From Lucifuga dentata (lineage: Eukaryota; Chordata; Actinopteri; Ophidiiformes; Bythitidae): DNA of 64,000 bases. Below, in pieces: positions 39,841 to 53,700 of the stretch. A program made the position numbers and the translations under genes. The notes below the pieces were generated by a model. That model worked only from the letters and a program-made list of their open reading frames with translations. It was not told the origin of the DNA and made no database searches. Location of the stretch: the NCBI GenBank assembly GCA_014773175.1, contig VXCM01000238.1, positions 310,001-374,000 on the forward strand, written 5' to 3'. Each line of letters opens with the position of its first letter. The first letter of the stretch is position 1.

Positions 39841-39900
39841 TAGTATATGTATATGCTATTTGTTTGCATAACTGCAAACAAATAGCATATACATATACTA
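39841..39900. repeat. Perfect 28-bp inverted repeat, 4-nt loop
   Basis: Arms 39841-39868 and 39873-39900 are exact reverse complements around TAAC (arm begins TAGTATATGTATATGC). It sits between the decayed LINE fragment and the (TCTA)n block. Such long palindromes are unstable and are often new or assembly-sensitive. Confidence 0.92.
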
Positions 39901-39905
39901 TTATT

Positions 39906-40012
<107 letters not shown>

Positions 40013-40029
40013 GTCCTATTATTTTCTTT

Positions 40030-40119
40030 AAATGTCTTATTTCTTTGTAAAGCATCTTTGGATGTCATGAAAAGCGCTATACAAATAAAATGTATTATTA
40101 TTATTATTATTATTATTAA
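40030..40119 (+). mobile_element. LINE/SINE 3' tail with ATT repeat
   Basis: TGTAAAGCATCTTTGGATG, then GAAAAGCGCTATACAAATAA, then (ATT)n at 40093-40118 is the common 3' end shared by fish LINEs and the SINEs that borrow their tails. No body of the element is recognised upstream, where a (TCTA)n/(AC)n block begins. Confidence 0.65.
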
Positions 40120-40163
40120 ACACACCAGTTGAGATATACAGAGCATGTGCATGTGTGTGTGTC

Positions 40164-40168
<5 letters not shown>

Positions 40169-40196
<28 letters not shown>
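40169..40196. repeat. (GA)n microsatellite
   Basis: Pure GA/AG dinucleotides. Confidence 0.95.
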
Positions 40197-40200
<4 letters not shown>

Positions 40201-43200
40201 AAGGTAGAAATTCTGATACTTTGCTTGATTTTCTACTTTTCCTTCATTGTATTTCTGCACTATATTTATCTGATCTCTATAGTTACCAGCTACTTTAAAG
40301 ATTGAGATTTGACATTTAACATGAGATAAGATCATAAAATATGGCTTTTCTTTTCTGTCAACTTTTCAAGAACTTTGAAAAACAGCCTTGTTTAAGCTCG
40401 ATAACACTGAGTTATAGACATTACCTAACAATTTTAGAGAATTTGCTCAACCTGTAGAGGAGTGTGCCATCCTTCAGTTGAGCATAAAAATCCTAAAAAT
40501 TAAAACAAGATACAAAGTTTTAGTTAATTAAAACTTTTATTTTTTGATAGCACTGCAATGAGTTAAAGTAGACTGCCGTACAACATATCTCACCACGAAT
40601 GCATTCTCAATGGATTTAAAGAAATGGTTGCACCTGAAGATCTACTGGCCTTGTAAAAAATTCAGTGAGGTTGTGAAAACAGAATGTGTGCAATTCTGAA
40701 ACTATAATGAGGCTCTGAGGGCATGGAAGTTGAGAGAAAACACAGAAAGAAAATATAAAACATCTGACGTTTCATCCTTCTGGCTTTCCATCAAAATTGC
40801 CAAATAATCATCTAGTAGTTTCTGAAATGACAGACTATGTTACTATGCCAGGATAAAGCGATTTAATAATTCAACAAGTTGGCCTTTGTTGAACCTTTTT
40901 ACTTACTCTCCCAGGGAAAGCCCCTTTTCTTTCCATCTATTCACTTTGACAGAATTCAAGACAATATCTGTCTGACAAAAGACAAACCCAGTCACAATCA
41001 AATAAACGTAGAACGTGAAATGCTATAGATTTAGGAATCTAATGAAAAAATACACAGATATGGAATATTAAATTGATTCCTGTTCTCTTTTTAAATAGAA
41101 ACCAAAGGAGGAAGATTAAAATTGATTTAACAAAAAATAAGCCTTCTTCTCCAGTCTTTCTCTTACTTAAAAATATAAGGAAGAACACAAACACATCAAT
41201 GTGTCCATGTGCTTGCTTCTGTTTTTTTTTTAATTAATTAATTATTATTATTATTATTATTTTTTTAACAAATAATGCAACAACCCAAGTGCATCTAGGA
41301 GGTGTAAACAAAGACAAAAATAATGAGGCAAACAAAGCTGTAGTGGTTACTGGGTAAACGTTTATTGGTGTGTGCCTCAATTCGTGCAACTTTGACAATG
41401 TTTAACACATACTCTCTACGATATAAAATGACAGAAAATAACAAAAAGCAGAATATGTCCAACTTAAATACTATGTCAGCACATAAAAGCTCATATCCAG
41501 ATGACACGTGCTGCCACATTTCAGTTATGGATTAGGCCTTTAAATGACAGTACATCTTATGTGCATATTGCTATCTTTTATGTCCCATTATGTAGGTCCA
41601 AGTCCGTCGCTGGCACCACTTAATGCAGCACTGTTCCAGTCCACAAACATTTAAAAGGTTACTTTTATGACCTAAAAATCAATTATGACCTTACAACATC
41701 CTACAAATTGAGGGCAATCACGATAATGCTGGTGTGACTACTGGTCCATTACTGATGATCTCTAAAGAGTTTCCTTCCATATTCTACTGATATGCATCTT
41801 TGATTAGTGGAACCTATAAACTACAAAATATCAATTATTGCATTTTTTTGTCTCTGACTGATAAGGATCAAACTTTCAGGACACCAAGTGTTACAGGTGT
41901 TACAAACTATGTGTGCTGCAGCCAATAAAATTTTAATTTGCATACCGGTAAATGAAAACTGTAGCAAAGTGTGGAAGTGCGACACTCATTTTCATGACCT
42001 TTGAATTGCATGATAAATGACTGTGTTAAATCGGACAATGATGTATTAGATGAGCCATATAGTCCAACACACCACTATGACTGTAACCCCGCCCTAAAAA
42101 TAAAAAAAAGAAAAAATAGAGATCTATACCTCTGTACTCAACTGTTAAACATGGTATAGAGTGATAACCTAGAATAGAAACCTTTTCTTTTTTACACCGC
42201 TATCTCACACGATCTTTCCTCAGCTTCATTGATCCATTACCTTTCTCTATACCTTGCCCTTCATATCACTTCTTCAGGCACCCATGACCATGTGTGTGAG
42301 AGGAGCTGAGAGAGATCACAAAGCACAAAAGAACTCGCTGCTATTAAGTTTGCCCACGCTACCTTCACAATAATCCAATGAGACAGCTGTTTAATTACAC
42401 CAACCCTGAGTCTGTAGCAAGCTTGCCATGGTTGTCTGGGGGTGTGAGACTGTCTGGTTGAATTTTAAGTGCTCATTTTTTAAATTTCTCTGATACTGTT
42501 ATCTACATCCACTATAGAATAATACAAGGACAAGTCTTGGAAAATGATCAATGACCATTGTGATGTAGGTTGATTTTGAAAAGAACCTCTTGAGTACTGT
42601 ATTCACTTTACAGTTTATATTTTGGAGAATCTTGAGGCATTGCATTGGGATTTACGGCTTGCTGGAGGGAGACATTTTGATATAAAAGCAAAGAATAAGT
42701 TGTTATTTTCCACCAAAACAGTTTGTGTTAGAGCTGCAGAGGTCATGGAAAATCATCCTGCTGAAAAAAAAAAACAACTTTTTAATTTTTTTCAAAGAAA
42801 ATGAAGAGGTTAATTCACCACATTACAATTTGCCATTTGAAAATTATGAGCCAAAGATAGAAACTGCATCATTCTACCAGCATAAGATGAATAATAATGA
42901 AATTAATTAATGAATTAGTTTTACCCATCTGTGTGTTCAGCTGCTTTATGAGCTCAGTTACATACCCTATATACATTACACCTGTTGCATTTTTATTTTT
43001 ATGTAACAGTGTTATCATTATTTTCCTTGTCAAATAAACAAATAAATCAATAAATGAAACAACTCTATATTAATATAAAAAAACAATTTTATGCACATAG
43101 TAATAGAGAAAATCATTTTGTTCTTGAGTGGGACAGGAAAAAGTTTTTCATTTAAGTGTTTAGTCACCCTTGATATTTGACTATCTTAAAATAATCTACT

Positions 43201-45130
43201 GGGGTGTAAACCCACGCTGATGAATCAGGCCATATAGAAAGGAAACACTGGAAAAGTCCTCCTATAGGTTAAAAAAGGTGGAAACTGGTCCTCCATCCAG
43301 TCAGTCTATATGCACTTCCTCTCTATCTGCTCTTTTGCTGATTCCTTTCTCAATAGCCATCCCCTCACTGCAGGTAATTACAGTGCAGTACCATGGTCGG
43401 TAGAAAGCGAGGCCCACCACTCCAGGGGAAGGCACATGATCCATTAGCTGAGCATAGGGCTCAACGTCCCATTCCTCATACCCATTTGTCTTTCCCTGAA
43501 ACCCCTCCGCCACCACATTCCACTCAGCTCCTGACATCTCCTTCCTTTCCTGCTCCATCAGAGACACAGAATAGAGCAAATGCAGAAACATTTCCCTGTA
43601 AACGAATTTCACTGTGAGAGCTCCACAAAGCTCTTTTACATAGTTGAATAAAACTGCACAAGACGACGCAGCCAGCCCGTCGGCACGCACTCAAACTGAA
43701 TCATTGACCACGAGGGAATTTTTTGACAAAACAGAACTCAGCTGCCTTAAATTCAGTAAAGGAAAATTATATTATATTTTTCATGGGCTGATATGATTTG
43801 AATCCAAATAATATAACTAGCCCACTGAGAGGTGCAGTCTGATGGCTTCAAATTATTTTTATTTTCATGTCCTTTTTCATTTGGATGCAGTGTCACAACA
43901 ACAGAAACAGAGACAAATATTGAAAGCATCATTAAAGCAAACCTTCACAAACTCCTTGCAAGATAAATCCCAAAATCACTGCTGTTTTCACGAAGAATAT
44001 TTTTTAGGAAATTTCAGCTCCTAATGAGGGAAACAAGGATGTAAACAATCCCTTATGAGAAAATGCATCATTCTGATGCCAGTGTTTGAAGCAATTACAA
44101 TCAATTTTAACAACTGTCTGCACCGCTTCCACTCAGCTCCCTGCTACGCTGTGATTCATGCTGGCTTTTGTCTTGACATGAGTCTCAACAGGTGTAATTC
44201 ATGTAGAGTCCTTTTACCACAGACTGGCACAGACAAAAAAAAAAAAAAAAAAAAGAAAAAAGTTAATTCCTGTAATGACCTGCTCCACAGCTAATAGGTA
44301 AATCCATTAACAGAGCAAAGATTGGGAGTGGGAAACAAATCCAGTTGGGAAGCAGCTTCCTGTCACATCCCTGAGTAACTTCTCTTGTCTTGTTTAATCA
44401 GGTGCAAAGTCTGCATGAGTCGATAACATTTCCTGCAGGTAAAGAACTACATATCACATCCCCCTTGAACTGCTGTCTCTGATTAGCTGCCCTGTCATCG
44501 CTCTATAAACTCATTGGTTCTCCAGTCAGAGTTGATACTTATGTTTTTAATTCATTTGTAACCGTAGATCTCTCTGCTGTCTGCTGATTCTATTTGAACT
44601 GGGAAATGATCCTGTTACTACCATTTTTTTTAAAGCATTGCTAGTTGTAGTTTTGTAACCATTATCTGCAAATATGTCAGCAAGTTCACTTTTCTTAAAG
44701 TTAACCTTATGCCACTGCAATCAGATCTGCACCTTTCTTATGAGGAAACATATGGAGTAGTTATGTTTTTAGGTGACTATCTCAACCTTGACATTACCAT
44801 CTGCACGAGTCTGCACTGCAACTCTAACTCTCCAACTCTTTTCCCAATCATGTGATACTATTTTTCATGAATTATAGACAAATTCAGAAGAAGATTCAGT
44901 TCTCTCTCACCCTGAGGAATAAGAATACATGTTTGAAAAGAGCAGGTGGAACCAGAACCTATACTGATATGGCTCTCTGTTTCTAGCACAGAAATGTGGT
45001 TTACATAATTGGTTTCCTGCAGAGTAGAAGAGTAAAAGTGCCACTAATTGTTTATGGATTGAATGATGACCTCAGCCTTATGTATGTTGCATGCAATCAT
45101 ACTGTACATTCATACAGTATATGATAAATG

Positions 45131-45259
45131 CATATATATATATATATATATATATGTATGAATTCCCTACATATGTGCTATGAGAAATTATAGCNCATAT
45201 ATATATATATATATATATATGTATGAATTCCCTACATATGTGCTATGAGAAATTATAGC
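45131..45259. repeat. Exact 64-bp duplication on both sides of one N
   Basis: Positions 45131-45194 and 45196-45259 are identical, including the length of the AT run and the following GTATGAATTCCCTACATATG. The only base between them is N (45195). This is best read as an overlap of two contigs that was joined without merging. Confidence 0.9.
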
Positions 45260-48200
45260 TATTGGTGTGCCTGTGCTTTCATCCTCTCTTCTAGTCTCTC
45301 TCTTTCTTCTTTCTCTTACTAACAGAAGTAATCACTTCTGCTGACCCTAATCTAAAAGCATGACATGTGAATTAATACCTTGCCTGATATGGAATATGCA
45401 CAACTATCTGTCAACCAGATGAATACGCTGCAGTCCAATTGAAATAACATATGAGGAGCTTTTTAATCATTGGGTCAAGGCAAAGGAAAAAAATACATCT
45501 CTCTGTAGCCATTTCTCTTAACTTATAGCAGGGACAAAAGGACTATATTATCTTTAAAGGTGGTCATAATTTCCAGAGAAAATAGAGAGGATACAGAAGA
45601 ATAACTTATCACAAAATATTAAACATTTATTGTAATTTTAAGATTAATGTAAATGTATTGAAGGACAAAGGAAAGTGAGATGAAGTCGGCACCAGAGTTA
45701 TGTTCAACTTTTGAGAGAAATGGGCTGAAGTTAGATGCTATGAAGGAAAGCATTGTATAGCAGGTGTATTTTAGAGCCGACAAAGCAGGGTTGTGCTTGA
45801 TTTACGGATGAGAAAAAGAGGAGTCACACAGGGTTTTGTTTTCTCAAGAATTTGTTTGACAAAAATTTTTCATGTTATTAACAAATCTGTGGTCTTTGTA
45901 ACCAACTGGGACATCAACCCATTACCCAGATGTTGTACATTTAAAATGGTATACAGCAATGCAGTGAATTCATGGTAGTTTCATGGCAGCGATAAGTCAA
46001 GCTATAATGTTCTTCTGATCAGTAAATATAAAAATATACCAGAATGTAGCAGATATACTTTTAACTTCTAATGCGCTCAATCGGTGTACAGTAAAGGTAG
46101 TACAATTTCAGCTGATAGCGTGTGATTAAAAAAAGAACAGGCAGGGAACAGAAAAGTGTTTGGCCACTGTCTTAACAGTCAGCAGTTCAGCACCATTTCT
46201 AGCGGACAGCTCCCATTTACCGCAAACACACTGGTGTTCATTCAGGTTCAGATGTTCAATTCTGCAGCACGTTGTCAGTGACCATTCCCAAAGTTACAAA
46301 CTTTCTCACATGAAACTGTCATTCAGGCTCTTTTAGAGATAAGAAACCTGGCCAAAGATAAAAGGAAAACCATTTCTGTTCAAAATAACTACACCGCCTG
46401 AAGGAAAAGGTTAGCAGCTTTAACAGTGTAATGCATTTTTGACCAATAAAAATTCTTTACGGCATATTCATCCAGTTCATGTGCTGGTGTTTTTCTTCCT
46501 ACATTGAATGTAATGGGATCTGATGACTCTCGATTCCAAATGCACTACCAAGAACATGCAATTGAAAGGTAAAGTAGCATGTAATTTTGAGATGTCATGT
46601 GACATGCCAGAGCTCAAAAAGGTAAAAGGTTGCATCCAGTGTCTCACCCTNAAAAAAACACAGTAAGAAGTAAGAATGTTCACTAGATAGCTTAAAGGGT
46701 GGCTTCACCCATTTTGTATATCAAATTTAGTTTATTGGTCATCAGGAGCTTCAATTCAGCATGTGAAAACAACTCCATTAAGGCTTTTTGTGAATGTAAA
46801 GGGAGATCTACAAAGTCACTTATGAAATCACAGGCATTACTTTGTGTAGATGCTGTCAAATGCAGAATAGTGCTTTCCATGACTAACAAAATGAATGATG
46901 TGTAAAATCCATGGAATACTCCTTTGAGAAAAGTTTATTTAGCGGTCACATCTTTTTGACAGTCACAGCACATACTGATATATTGCAATAAAACCTCACT
47001 TAAAGTTCAAAGGAGTGCAAAGCAGTATAGGATATACTCTGGTCAATTCACCACAGACATACTGTTGATTAAACTTTCACATTAATATTCTGTAGCTGTC
47101 AAACAGTGAGGCCAATTTTCTAGAGGGTATAATTGCTGCTTAGCAGAATGTGCTTTATTGAGTGACCATTAGAGTGGTAGCATGTTGTTCTGTAAGTAAA
47201 TTATGTTGAATTGAGTGAAATGCATAACACAATTTATTCCTAAAACTGACAAAGTATAATAATGTACAGTCAAAAGTACAGAAAGCATAGCATCATATGC
47301 AAAAGAGTGTTAGGAAAAACTAATACAATATTAACCTCTCCTATTTGTCCTCCTTTGGAAGTATTGTAATCAGACTCCACTTATGTGACAAACAAATCTT
47401 AAATGCACACCACTTTGACATTTTGAATAACTTAAAATAAAATCTGTAAAAATAATGAAAAATCTTTTCCACCTCCTCCTTGTCGTTATTTTCACACCTT
47501 ATTAGTGTGCAGGTCTTACTGGAGTTTGTGTGCAGACATGACCTACATCTGTTTATTGGAAGTGAAATCTGTTTGTTTAACAATTTAAGCTGTGTGACAC
47601 CACTGCTGAGTGCCAGCTTTCACACTTAATCACTAGCATATAATACACAAATATATTAACACAATACACTGATTTATTTATATTTTGAATAAAAAAATGA
47701 TTTGTTCTGAAAAACCAGATAACAGAGAGTTCAATTAAATCTTATTTTCCTTAAATTTATAAATTATTGTTATTGTCTAACTTCTTGTCTTTATTGTATT
47801 TGTTGAATTTCTCCCAAATGGGTATATGCTTTCACACTGACATTGTGGATAATTGGGAGCAAGCATTTTGTCCCTCTCCACCGTTCAAGGAAATGTCAGT
47901 CAGCATTAGCATACTCATTTACAGAGTGATACAGCTGTCCCTGGCTGCTACCTCGCCGACCCTCGCTCCCTGTATGCCCAGACACCCCTTTCAAGGAGGG
48001 TTATCACAACGATTATGAAAAATGACTCCTAAAAATACCCGATGTGACACATTATCTCAATATTAAGAGAGTTTGAGCGAATAATAAGTTTGGTTTTAAA
48101 GGCTTATTAATCAAGGTATAAAAGGGTAAGGAGCTGCCGAGTGCAGTTAAATGTCACTGTCAATCTCAGCAAGAGTCACCTTTTCTCATCAAAGGACATT

Positions 48201-48375
48201 TTACCTGAGTTGTGTGACAGCATTTATGGAAATGATTCTATTCCAATGGGACTCATAACCCTTATGAGACACTGGGTAATTCTCAATAGGTGGTTTTATA
48301 GCAGGATTACTTAAATGCAAACAGATTTCCTTCAGTTTGTCTTTTATATTTGTTAGGAAACCTCAGCACATGGGT

Positions 48376-48600
48376 ATTTATGTATGTATGTATGTATGGG
48401 TTCACTTAGTTAATGTGTGACGAAGTAACTTCATACATACATGTATGACTATACTTGTATAACCTCTTACCCATGAATCTATATTTATGCGTGTGCATGT
48501 GCACATGTGGGCACATTAATGCACTTGTATGGGTGTATTTGTACAGTACATGCATACAATATATGTGCACATGCATGCATACATTCCTGTATACACATTC
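48376..48600. repeat. (TGTA)n and alternating purine-pyrimidine region
   Basis: Six TGTA units, then a long run of CATG, GTGCAC and TGCATGCA steps that alternate purine and pyrimidine. Confidence 0.6.
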
Positions 48601-50674
48601 TAGTTTACTTTCTTAGCCCATTAAGAATCTCAAAAATCTGAATAGGCAGGTAAATCAGTAATGGCCTGCAAGAAATATATTATTCTCTATGAAACAGCTT
48701 TAAAGACAGAGAGAAAGCTTTGAATTTCCTGCACACTTTTCATGAATAAATGATGAGATGTGTTTGAATGAATTCATGTCCTTTTGTGGTGTCCTTTCTA
48801 AAGTTTGCTAAATGGCAGATGCGCTAGTACATTTCCTTCTACAAGCTAGGTGCTGCTAATCTGATGGCAGGAAGTTATCTAGGTGGAGCTATTCACTGTT
48901 ACAAACACTTCTTTGGTGGGAACCACTGAAAGCCTAAAGGTCCAGAATCAAACCTGGAACAGAAATAAAACATTGTAGCATAACCTACAATGCTGCAGGA
49001 GATATTTACTATTTCTCCTTTAATATTCTGTCTGAGCTGGGCCTTGTTTTGTTCCTCTGCTTTTCTTATAATACAGACAAAATGCCACCCTGAATCATTA
49101 ACATGACAGAATGATGTGGTCATCTTCACAAAACAAAGGTCACTATTTCACATTTCTCACCAAGCAATAAATTGCTTCATGTTATTACAGGAATTGTGTT
49201 ATATTTATGTTTATTGCACCCATTTGTACTTCACACTTCCGATTGAATTGGTCACTGTCATTAAATATTTAAGCAGCTTGGGGGGCAAATTAGCTTGCAG
49301 ACGTCTTTCAGCAAAGGAAATGGGGACATAAGGGACATGTCTATGAGCTCTACAGTACAGACTCATGGGAAGGCTACCAAAGATAGTGCCAGTCATAGCT
49401 CATAAGCAAGCCTAGTCCAACAAAGTCAGAGCCACGGACGAGAGATACACAGCGCAGAGGAGAGAAAGGCGACTTACTCAATGAGAGTCTGGGGCAAAGA
49501 TAAGAGAAGAATTAACAGTTAATTTGTGGGGAAATTAATCCATTTTCACCGTGAATCAGAGACTAAGTCTGTGGCATTGTTCCAGGTTATGAGCGTTCCT
49601 ATCTCATGTCCCCAGATATTTGCAGGTCAGCATAGAGGAGAGGATTTCAATTTGGTCACTGATGTTCACACAAGAGAACAACGATACAAAAGAAATCTTT
49701 GTTCCAGCAAAGGGTTCTCTACAATTGGCACATGTCATCTTTGGAGAATTTTACAGCTGCCAACATGATGTTTGTCTTATAAGTGCTTTTATAAATTAAA
49801 CTGAATGCCACACAACAGCAAAACTAAGTAAACTGTAATTGGGGCAGCTCTTTTTTTTTTTTTTTTTTTTGATATTGAACATGTCATAGGAGATCAGTAA
49901 TGCAGTGCCATTTAAAAAGGCTTGCCATCCCCAGAATATAGAGAAGGTGACATTTAAAAAGCCCAGAGTTCTGTGACACCAAATATTTTGCCAATTACTC
50001 AAATTAATTCACTAATGGCTCGCCTTTGGATACGAGCTTCACAAAATAACAATAGATGATTTTCTATGAAATTATTACACCAGACAAGGTTATGAGGAAG
50101 CACCAACAGCCCATTTTCCGTTGCCTAAACTAAAGGCTTCAAAATGTCACTGCAATAGCCTGATTAATTGTGCGTGTGTGGTGTGTGTGTATGTGTGCGT
50201 GTGTGTTTGTGGGAATGCACATGTGCATCATTCATTGTATAGTGGCTCATTATTATCCCTAAACCTCTTATATACACATTATAATCAGTAGTTCCTCATA
50301 CATTTAAAGTATGCCTCATGACTTTAATATGGGAAGGAAAGAGTAAAAAGATGGAGATACTGTTTAAAGACAATGGGCAGAATTCATAAAACACAACACA
50401 GACTGAACATGTCGATAAGGGAAAAATATAAAGTCTGTTACTGGCATCTTTCTTTTCCCATGAAAAAGGCATTATTGCAAGTTTCCTTTTTTACATGTCA
50501 AAGAAACAATTCATAAAGCACACCACCAATAGAAAATTAAGATCTATTACAGTCTGGTGGTGTCTATCTGGGTGACATTTTAATCTGTGTTTGCCTTTTA
50601 GTGATCAATAAATTGAATATTTAAGCCCACCTCGATGATCAGTTTATTTAAATAGCAAATTTTGACCTGTTGCA

Positions 50675-50733
50675 CACGTTCTAGTGTGCCACTAGAACGT
50701 GACGAAGAGGCTCAGTGCCTGAGCCTCTTCGTC
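50675..50733. repeat. Two abutting perfect hairpins, each with a TGC loop
   Basis: Hairpin 1: CACGTTCTAGTG (50675-50686), loop TGC, reverse complement 50690-50701. Hairpin 2: GACGAAGAGGCTCAG (50701-50715), loop TGC, reverse complement 50719-50733. They share base 50701. Neither has mismatches. No gene is adjacent. Confidence 0.92.
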
Positions 50734-53700
50734 AAACCTCATCCTCTGTGCTCTCTCTCTCTTTTCCATACATACACTGCCCTCCCCTCCACCCCTCACG
50801 CAGCACGACTCTCGATAATCAGTGGATCTATCTCTAATGTCAGTCTCTTAACATGTGGAGCTCCAAAGCAGAGAATTTATGTTTTCTTTGGCGATTTTAT
50901 GTCAATTTCTCTTTGACACTAGAGGAATCAGTATAAAGTGTGGCTCTTAAATATGAAGCTGCTCATCATTACATTAGTTTTTACCTGTAATCCCCCTTGC
51001 AGTGCTCCATTAATGGGACACTGATGCATTGATTAACCTCAGGAAAGCATTCTGAATGAGCTGAAATGATCACAGCGCTTATTTAACGTGATGCTTTATA
51101 CTTAGCATGATTTTGATTTTTCTGTCAGTGCCAAACTCAGAGCTGCCTTTGTTCTGATTCTTCCATACAGAATCAAAAAGGTGTCTGCCCTTTGAGCTAC
51201 AGCCTCCAGGTTTAAGCATCTAAACGAAATGGTGTATTGTTATAAGTTTTGTGTTGTTTGTCATTTCGATGACTGTTTTATTTCCATATGCTACACTAGT
51301 GACAGCCTTTGTCAGTGCGAGGCCTCAGAAAGGAGAACGACCAATCATTTCTATGGTGGAGACTTCTCCCTCTTTCCTTTTCATCATTCTTGCACCAATG
51401 AATAGAATTGAGAGACAAAGTGTTTCCTACTGTCTGAGTTATGGTATGACAGACTGCATTTCATTAGGGCCTCCGCAGACCATGTTTTTTCTGAAAGCAA
51501 GTAGTGTAAGATATATGTAGAAGCTAGAAAGTGCTTGATATTACAGAGAGACTCCAGACCCTCTTCAAAAAGAAATAAAAGGTTAATCGTAATTTGACAA
51601 AGGCATAGAACAAAAGATAGTAATTATGGAAAGCATGTAAGCAAGTGGATGCAAACCCACAGACCTCCTGCAAGCAGCTATATAGCAATAAAAGGAAGGG
51701 TGTGAATTTGTTAAATTTCCATTATTAAAGAATAAAGTGAGCTTTTTCTGTCACCAATTACAATGTTGTATCAGAATGAACTGTATTCTCTCCATTAGAC
51801 ACTTCTCATTATGGTACAGAAAGAAAACAAAATGTACAAATGCCAGAGCAGGCAAAGGCATTTCAATTAATTCACAGCACCTGCTTTAGAAGATATTGGG
51901 CCTCCATTGACTTGCAGCTGAGCATTCAGCAGAACTGATGAGAATGCATAGAAGAAAGAAAACACATATATACAGTACATATATGCAAATATTCCACACA
52001 TCACAAATGCTTGATTTTCTCGTCCTGTGTAGAGAACCTGGTGACATCTTTCAACAAGCTTTAATTAGTGTGCATTTACACCGTTTTTCATGTTTAAAAG
52101 GTGATGAATTATATAATTAGAGCTCACAATGTAAATCAATGGGGCAGAAAGAAAGAGGGTAATTAAACAGGGCTCTGCGTGGAATCATAATGTTCCAAAT
52201 TTTATGGGAGACAAAGCNCCCCCCCCACCATATTGACTGTATTAATGAAAGAATATTGATACACATAGACAGTTCATGAAAGGGAAAAAAGCTGATTTTT
52301 CTTAAGTTAACACAAAAGAACCATTTAATGATGAATTGGTCTATCACAGAGGCAATCTGTAGGTGCTAAATGGTTTTATGAGCCATGTCTCTGTAGGCAT
52401 AAAGGATGTAAATTAGTCCAGCAACACTGCATCTTCACTCTCTAAATCTGGAAGATTTATAATGTTGATTTCCAGTAATGTAACCTCTTCTGTGACAGTT
52501 CCATGACTGAAAGAAGTGACTGTTTTTGAACTATGGTTGCATTTTAACACAACACTACTTTGTACATTCCTTGTGCTGAATGATAGGAAAATTCCTTCTG
52601 GGCTCATGGTTCCGTTTTTAAGGGAATTAATTTTTGGAAATATACTTATTTTCTTAATATAAGTTTTATTGCTGTATGTCCAATATAGAGATACAGTATC
52701 TATTGAATGTGTTTAGCCCACCTTTGCACAAAGACTGGAAGCAGGTGGAAACAACTAACCTTGGTTAAAGGTTAGCTGGTGAGGAAATAAACACCTTCTG
52801 GAGATGGCCAAGGCTTCAGTTCCATTTACTAGGGGCAATGGTACCAGCATTTAATGCCATAGGGCTTCCAAGCTTATCGACCAATAGTGAAGTCAGGACA
52901 GGTCTGTCTTCAAATACATCCTATTTCACAGTGGGCAGACCTGCCCAAATAATAGGTGTGGCTGCTCCATGCTGATTTGAAGAAGGTTTTCAGAAATACT
53001 TATTTTAAAATGTGATCTTAATACTCCAATACCTTTTTTTGGGTAATGGCATCAGATGATAGGACCTCCATTTACATCTTGCATTAATATGTCTTCTCAT
53101 TATCTGGATGCTGCCTTCATTGTAATCGGATCTCAGTAGGTGGGCCATTGTGCTATTTAAGCCCATCTTCCTCCTCGCTGTGGCTAATCTTCATTCATTT
53201 ATAAAGTGAATAAGAATAATTTTTTGTGTGTCCGCATTGCAGTGGCAGGTACCCATTGAATGCCCATTTTAGTAGGTGGAGCTGAGAAGTTGAGGCAGGG
53301 TGGATTTGGATATGGATGTGGTCTGGCAGATTGGATTGAATTCTTACAATAATTCATTATCTGGATAAAATACAGATTGCATGTTAATGCAAGGTATAAA
53401 TGGGGCCAAAGATACAGATAATCATCGTATTCGTGGTAAGATAGCAAATAAGTATATTTAAGATGTATAAGTATTCCTTTAAACTGCATCTTATATCCAC
53501 ATTGATGCCCGCTTTTCTCTATTCTTAAAGCATATTTGATATTTTTAGTCTATGAAAAGCTGCACATGCTGATGTGACAGACCTCCTTTGCAGTCTCAGT
53601 CCCAGTGCTCTAGAGACTCAAAGCCTTAGGTATTCTGCTACTTGAGCAGCCAAAGATAAAGTTCTTATTTTGGCTAACCACCTCACACTTTCCTGGGATT

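Larger units (their letters stand above)
40197..50674. other. Gene-free stretch with assembly joins
   Basis: AT-rich. It contains the artificial-looking duplication at 45.13-45.26 kb and Ns at 45195 and 46651. A 129-codon minus frame at 43301-43690 is unrecognised. Conserved non-coding elements may be present but cannot be judged from one sequence. Confidence 0.5.

Noticed and set aside
43301..43690. 129-codon minus-strand frame
   Set aside because: No recognised domain, no start context and no convincing splice sites; kept only as a remark in the gene-free entry.
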